Shown one piece after another: positions 13,346 through 16,477 of a stretch of 16,477 nucleotides of DNA. The notes beneath the pieces were generated by a model, which saw only the letters and a program-made list of their open reading frames with translations, was not told the DNA's origin and made no database searches. A program made the position numbers and the translations under genes. Origin of the DNA: JBHJHK01 sp050330975 (lineage in GTDB: Bacteria > Pseudomonadota > Gammaproteobacteria > Competibacterales > Competibacteraceae); NCBI GenBank assembly GCA_050330975.1, contig JBHJHK010000010.1, positions 1 to 16,477 of the forward strand. The letters are read 5' to 3'. Each line of letters opens with the position of its first letter. Position 1 is the first letter of the stretch.

Positions 13346-13421
13346 TGGTGGAGCCAGGCGGGATCGAACCGCCGACCTCCAGCATGCCATGCAGGCGCTC
13401 TCCCAGCTGAGCTATGGCCCC
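13346..13421 (-). tRNA. tRNA-Ala (GGC)
   Basis: A 76-base tRNA with acceptor GGGGCCA/TGGCTCC, D-arm GCTCAGCTGGGAGAGC, anticodon loop ATGGCAT (anticodon GGC), T-arm GGCGG-TTCGATC-CCGCC, discriminator A and encoded CCA. The acceptor has the G3-U70 pair that alanyl-tRNA synthetase requires. One oddity is the anticodon stem CCTGC/GCTGG, which has a T-T mismatch at 29-41 where the usual sequence is GCAGG. It is the first gene of a tRNA-Ala/tRNA-Glu operon with its own promoter. Confidence 0.95.
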
Positions 13422-13437
13422 GTCGAGCGAGACAGCA

Positions 13438-13466
13438 ATACTAGCTGTCTCCTTAGGGCTTGTCAA
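13438..13466 (-). promoter_or_regulatory. Sigma70 promoter of the tRNA-Ala/tRNA-Glu operon
   Basis: On the minus strand a perfect -35 TTGACA (13461-13466) is followed by a 17-base spacer and a -10 TAGTAT (13438-13443). The predicted start near 13431 lies about ten bases before tRNA-Ala. The -10 element sits in the centre of an inverted repeat, GAGACAGC/GCTGTCTC (13429-13436 and 13444-13451). The G/C-rich DNA after the -10 is typical of stringently controlled stable-RNA promoters. Confidence 0.8.
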
Positions 13467-13482
13467 AATTTTTTTGAAGCCC
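13456..13482 (-). terminator. Inverted repeat behind gltX, overlapping the tRNA promoter
   Basis: GGGCTT/AAGCCC with an inner CAAAA/TTTTG lies six bases after the gltX stop. The T-run is within the stem rather than after it, so termination may be partial. It contains the -35 box of the tRNA promoter. Confidence 0.4.
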
Positions 13483-13487
13483 AGCCC

Positions 13488-14906
13488 TCACGGGGCGGCG
13501 TGGTCTTCGAGATACGCCAAAGCCCGCGCCAGGCGGGCCTGGGTCTTGTCCGGCCCCAAAAGCGCCAAGGTGGTGCCGAGCCCAGGGGATGCATCGCCGC
13601 CGCACAACGCCACCCGCAGGGGCATCCCCACTTGCCCCATTTTCATTCCCAAGGTCTTGGCGGTTTCCTTCACCAACCCCTGGAGGGCGGCTTCCTCCCA
13701 ACTGGGGTGCTCGGCCAAGCGCTGTTTGAGGGCGGCCAGGGCCGGGGCGACGGCGGGGGTCAAGTGTTTGGCCGCCGCCGTGGGGTCGTAGGCTTCGAAG
13801 TCCCGGTAGAGAAACAGCGCCTGCTGGGCCATCTCTTTAAAGGTCTGGCTGCGCTCGGCAAAGGCCGCCACCACCGCCGCGAGGTCGGGACCCGCCGCGG
13901 GGTCGACGCCCTGGCTCTGGAGCTGCGCTTCCAAGGGCGCCACCAACTGGTCGGGGGACGTGTGCTTGAGGTAGTGCTGGTTGAGCCACAATAACTTGCC
14001 GGTATTGAACGTCGAAGCGGCGCGGTTGACCTGGTCTAGGTCGAAGAGCTCCACGAGTTCGGCGCGGCTGAAGATCTCCTGGTCGCCGTGGGACCAGCCC
14101 AGGCGCGCCAGGTAATTGAGCACCGCCTCGGGGATGTAACCCTCGTCGCGGTACTCGAGGACGCTGGTGGCCCCGTGGCGCTTGGACAACCGCTTGCCGT
14201 CGTCCCCCAAAATCATCGGCACGTGGGCAAACTGGGGCGGGGTGAGCCCCAGGGCGTGGTAGATGTTGATTTGCCGCGGGGTATTGTTGATGTGGTCGTC
14301 GCCGCGGATCACGTGGCTGATCCCCATATCGGCGTCGTCCACCACCACGCAAAAATTGTAGGTGGGGGTGCCGTCGCCCCGCATGATCACCAAGTCGTCC
14401 AACTCGCCGTTGGCGACGGTCACCGGGCCATAGACCAGATCCCGGTACGTCACCTCCCCCTCCAGGGGGGTTTTAAACCGGATCACCGGCACCACCCCCT
14501 CCCGGGGCGGCCCCTGGTAGTCTCGGTAGCGGCCGTCGTAACGGGGCTTCTCGCCCCGGGCCTGCTGGGCCTCCCGCAGAGCGTCCAACTCTTCCTTGGT
14601 GCAGTAACAGCGATAGGCCTTGCCCTCGGCCAACAACTGCTCCACGACAGAGGCGTAGCGGTCAAAGCGCTGGCTCTGATAGAAGGGGCCCTCGTCCACG
14701 TCGAGGCCAAGCCATGCCATGCCCTCCAAAATGGCGTCGATGGAGGCTTGGCTGGAGCGCTCGCGGTCGGTGTCCTCGATGCGCAACACAAATTGACCCC
14801 GGTGGTGGCGGGCGAACAGCCAGGCGAACAGCGCCGTGCGGGCGCCGCCGATGTGGAGGTAGCCCGTGGGGCTGGGGGCAAAGCGGGTTTTGATGGGAGC
14901 GGTCAT
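13488..14906 (-). CDS. gltX: Glutamyl-tRNA synthetase
   Basis: A 472-residue class I aminoacyl-tRNA synthetase of full normal length that charges tRNA-Glu with glutamate in the cytosol. The first signature is FAPSPTGYLHIGGARTA (9-25, HIGH motif), then LRIEDTDRERS (41-51), a CYC cysteine pair (100, 102) in the region that is zinc-binding in some bacterial enzymes, VIRGDDHINNTP (199-210) and KRLSKRHG (238-245, KMSKS motif). The C-terminal anticodon-binding helical domain is complete. The ATG at 14906 gives the standard N-terminus; no strong ribosome site is seen. Its substrate tRNA-Glu lies just downstream on the same strand, with a separate promoter between. It is divergent from manC across 98 bases. 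Confidence 0.98.
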   Translation of the reverse strand: MTAPIKTRFAPSPTGYLHIGGARTALFAWLFARHHRGQFVLRIEDTDRERSSQASIDAILEGMAWLGLDVDEGPFYQSQRFDRYASVVEQLLAEGKAYRCYCTKEELDALREAQQARGEKPRYDGRYRDYQGPPREGVVPVIRFKTPLEGEVTYRDLVYGPVTVANGELDDLVIMRGDGTPTYNFCVVVDDADMGISHVIRGDDHINNTPRQINIYHALGLTPPQFAHVPMILGDDGKRLSKRHGATSVLEYRDEGYIPEAVLNYLARLGWSHGDQEIFSRAELVELFDLDQVNRAASTFNTGKLLWLNQHYLKHTSPDQLVAPLEAQLQSQGVDPAAGPDLAAVVAAFAERSQTFKEMAQQALFLYRDFEAYDPTAAAKHLTPAVAPALAALKQRLAEHPSWEEAALQGLVKETAKTLGMKMGQVGMPLRVALCGGDASPGLGTTLALLGPDKTQARLARALAYLEDHAAP

Positions 14907-15004
14907 AAGTACAAGTGCCAGCTTGGGCGGGAATTGGCCGTCGCCGTGGGTTTCGGGTATGTTACGGGGCTAAATGCTACACGAGATCTGGGGTCGACCC
15001 GTCC

Positions 15005-16477
15005 ATGATTCTACCTGTCATCCTCTCCGGCGGCAGCGGTAGCCGCCTGTGGCCCTTGTCCCGGGAATCCTACCCCAAGCAGTTCCTGCCCCTGACAGGC
15101 GCCGACACCATGCTCCAGAACACGGCCCTCAGGCTCCAGCACCTGGAGGAGGGCCAGCCGCCCTTGGTGGTGTGCAACGACGAGCACCGCTTTATGGTGG
15201 CCGAGCAACTGCGGGCCGTGGGCGTCCGCCCCCGGGCGGTGGTGCTAGAGCCCATGGGGCGCAACACCGCCCCGGCGGTGGCCGTGGCGGCTTGGTGGAC
15301 GGCGGCCAGGGACGAAGACCCTTTGTTGCTGGTGTTGCCCGCCGACCACGTCATCGAAGATGCCGCGGGTTTTTGCCGGGCCGTGGCCCAGGTGGCGCCC
15401 CTGGCCCAACGGGGCCACCTGGTGACCTTTGGCATCGTCCCCCGCCACCCGGAGACCGGCTACGGCTACATCGAGGCAGGGCTGCCGGTGGCGGAGGGCA
15501 TCCTGGCCGTGGAGTCCTTCGTGGAGAAGCCCGACGCCGCCACCGCCCGGGGTTATCTGGCCGCGGGCAACTACTACTGGAACAGCGGCATGTTTTTGTT
15601 CAAGGCCTCCCGCTACCTTCAGGAACTGGAAAGACTGGAACCCGCCATGGCCGAGGCCTGTCGCGCCGCCTTGGAGGGGGCCGTAGACGACTTGGACTTC
15701 ACCCGCTTAGACGCCGCGGCCTTTGCGACCTGCCCGGGCAATTCCATCGACTACGCGGTGATGGAAAAGACCCACCACGCCGTGGTCATTCCCGTGGACG
15801 TGGGCTGGAGCGACGTGGGTTCGTGGACGGCGCTGTGGGAAGTGGGGGAGCGGGACGCCGCCGGCAACCGCATCCGCGGCGACGTCATCGCCGTCGACAG
15901 CAAGGATAGCTACCTCCACGCCCAACACCGCCTGGTGGCCGCCCTGGGCCTCGTGGACTGCGTGGTGGTGGAGTCCGCCGACGCCGTGCTGGTGGCCCCC
16001 AAAGACCGGGTCCAAGACGTCAAAGGCATCGTCGCCCAACTGGCCCAGGCTCACCGCTCCGAGGGCCGGGCCCACCGCAAGATCTACCGCCCTTGGGGAG
16101 CCTACGACGCCATAGAGTCCGGAGAGCGGTTCCAGGTCAAGCGCATCACCGTCAACCCCGGGGCGGCGTTGTCGTTGCAGATGCACCACCACCGGGCCGA
16201 GCACTGGATCGTGGTCCGGGGCACCGCCCGGGTCACCCGGGGCGACGAGGTGTTCCTCCTGGAGGAAAACCAGTCCACCTATATTCCCTTGGGCACCCGC
16301 CATCGGCTGGAAAACCCCGGCAAGATCCCCTTGGAGCTCATCGAAGTCCAGTCGGGGAGCTACCTGGGGGAAGACGACATCGTCCGCTTTGAAGACGTCT
16401 ATGGCCGCACCCAAGACCCCCGTCGCGAGGCCGCCAAGGCCCCGCCCCCCCCGTCCCCGGTGCGCCCCCACCCCCGC
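15005..16477 (+). CDS. manC: Mannose-1-phosphate guanylyltransferase / mannose-6-phosphate isomerase (runs off the window)
   Basis: A bifunctional type II enzyme (ManC/AlgA/CpsB family). It isomerises mannose-6-phosphate and makes GDP-mannose for O-antigen, capsule or exopolysaccharide synthesis. From the ATG at 15005 the frame is open for 491 codons to the window edge. The nucleotidyltransferase signature GGSGSRLWPLSRE is at 9-21, followed by PKQFL; NTAPAVA and LPADHVI follow, FVEKP is near 171, YYWNSGMF near 189, and SDVGSW follows. The C-terminal cupin/PMI domain has QMHHHRAEHWIVV near 391 and the usual YLGEDDIVRFEDVYGR end. The family is normally 470-490 residues, so little is missing; a Pro/Arg-rich tail extends past the domain. 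The ribosome site is weak. It is divergent from gltX. Confidence 0.97.
   Translation, partial: MILPVILSGGSGSRLWPLSRESYPKQFLPLTGADTMLQNTALRLQHLEEGQPPLVVCNDEHRFMVAEQLRAVGVRPRAVVLEPMGRNTAPAVAVAAWWTAARDEDPLLLVLPADHVIEDAAGFCRAVAQVAPLAQRGHLVTFGIVPRHPETGYGYIEAGLPVAEGILAVESFVEKPDAATARGYLAAGNYYWNSGMFLFKASRYLQELERLEPAMAEACRAALEGAVDDLDFTRLDAAAFATCPGNSIDYAVMEKTHHAVVIPVDVGWSDVGSWTALWEVGERDAAGNRIRGDVIAVDSKDSYLHAQHRLVAALGLVDCVVVESADAVLVAPKDRVQDVKGIVAQLAQAHRSEGRAHRKIYRPWGAYDAIESGERFQVKRITVNPGAALSLQMHHHRAEHWIVVRGTARVTRGDEVFLLEENQSTYIPLGTRHRLENPGKIPLELIEVQSGSYLGEDDIVRFEDVYGRTQDPRREAAKAPPPPSPVRPHPR

Noticed and set aside
13190..13444. 84-codon plus-strand frame over tRNA-Glu and tRNA-Ala
   Set aside because: Complement of tRNA genes.
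14088..15008. 306-codon plus-strand frame
   Set aside because: Antisense to gltX.
15049..16471. Alternative frames on both strands over manC
   Set aside because: Shadows; the manC frame from 15005 has all family motifs and is open to the window end.
1..16477. CRISPR array or intact insertion sequence
   Set aside because: No regularly spaced repeats and no transposase or integrase frame were seen.

Overview
The window is GC-rich DNA from a proteobacterium, most likely a gammaproteobacterium. The evidence is a nearly E. coli-like tRNA-Glu(UUC), a gltX gene next to tRNA-Ala and tRNA-Glu, a CysD ending in the usual KKREGYF-type tail, and a GcvA-like LysR regulator. No species can be named from the sequence alone. 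No CRISPR array, intact transposase or integrase was seen.

Left part (1-3164): the first 51 codons of a minus-strand DEAD-box RNA helicase run off the left edge. They are preceded by about 550 bases without a convincing gene, in which many small hairpins are enclosed by a long inverted repeat (a possible structured leader or RNA). Next comes an SDR dehydrogenase of the DHRS6/BDH2 type, coupled to the C-terminal stub of a haloacetate-dehalogenase-like hydrolase. Divergent from it is an SF1 helicase related to the NERD/UvrD-like family. It keeps motifs II-VI but has lost its N-terminal part and Walker A. The hydrolase and the helicase look like gene remnants.

Accessory module (3187-5086): on the minus strand, a DUF4365 (PD-(D/E)XK-like) protein overlaps by ATGA an uncharacterised 388-residue protein. 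A possible 55-codon ORF lies just upstream. The module is visibly more AT-rich than its surroundings and sits directly behind cysD, where cysN is normally found. It is the best candidate here for an undescribed system, possibly a defence system.

Middle (5121-8300): cysD (ATP sulfurylase small subunit), a LysR regulator upstream of it, a divergent universal-stress-protein-like gene, then a minus-strand tRNA group: tRNA-Tyr(GTA), a tRNA-Ser(GCT)-like gene, and a tandem, partly degraded copy of the latter. All three have poorly paired D-arms.

Right part (8388-16477): on the minus strand, a large uncharacterised 700-residue protein with a coiled coil and a Gly/Ala-rich hydrophobic C-terminus, ending at a strong terminator; an exported subtilisin-like protease; an exported Gly/Ser/Asn-rich protein; then tRNA-Glu and tRNA-Ala with a clear sigma70 promoter behind gltX. 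Divergent from gltX is manC (mannose-1-phosphate guanylyltransferase / phosphomannose isomerase), which runs off the right edge. The tRNA-Glu/gltX pair links the synthetase with its substrate tRNA. The protease, the Gly-rich protein and the 700-residue protein share a strand and may form a surface or secretion-related group, but this is inference.
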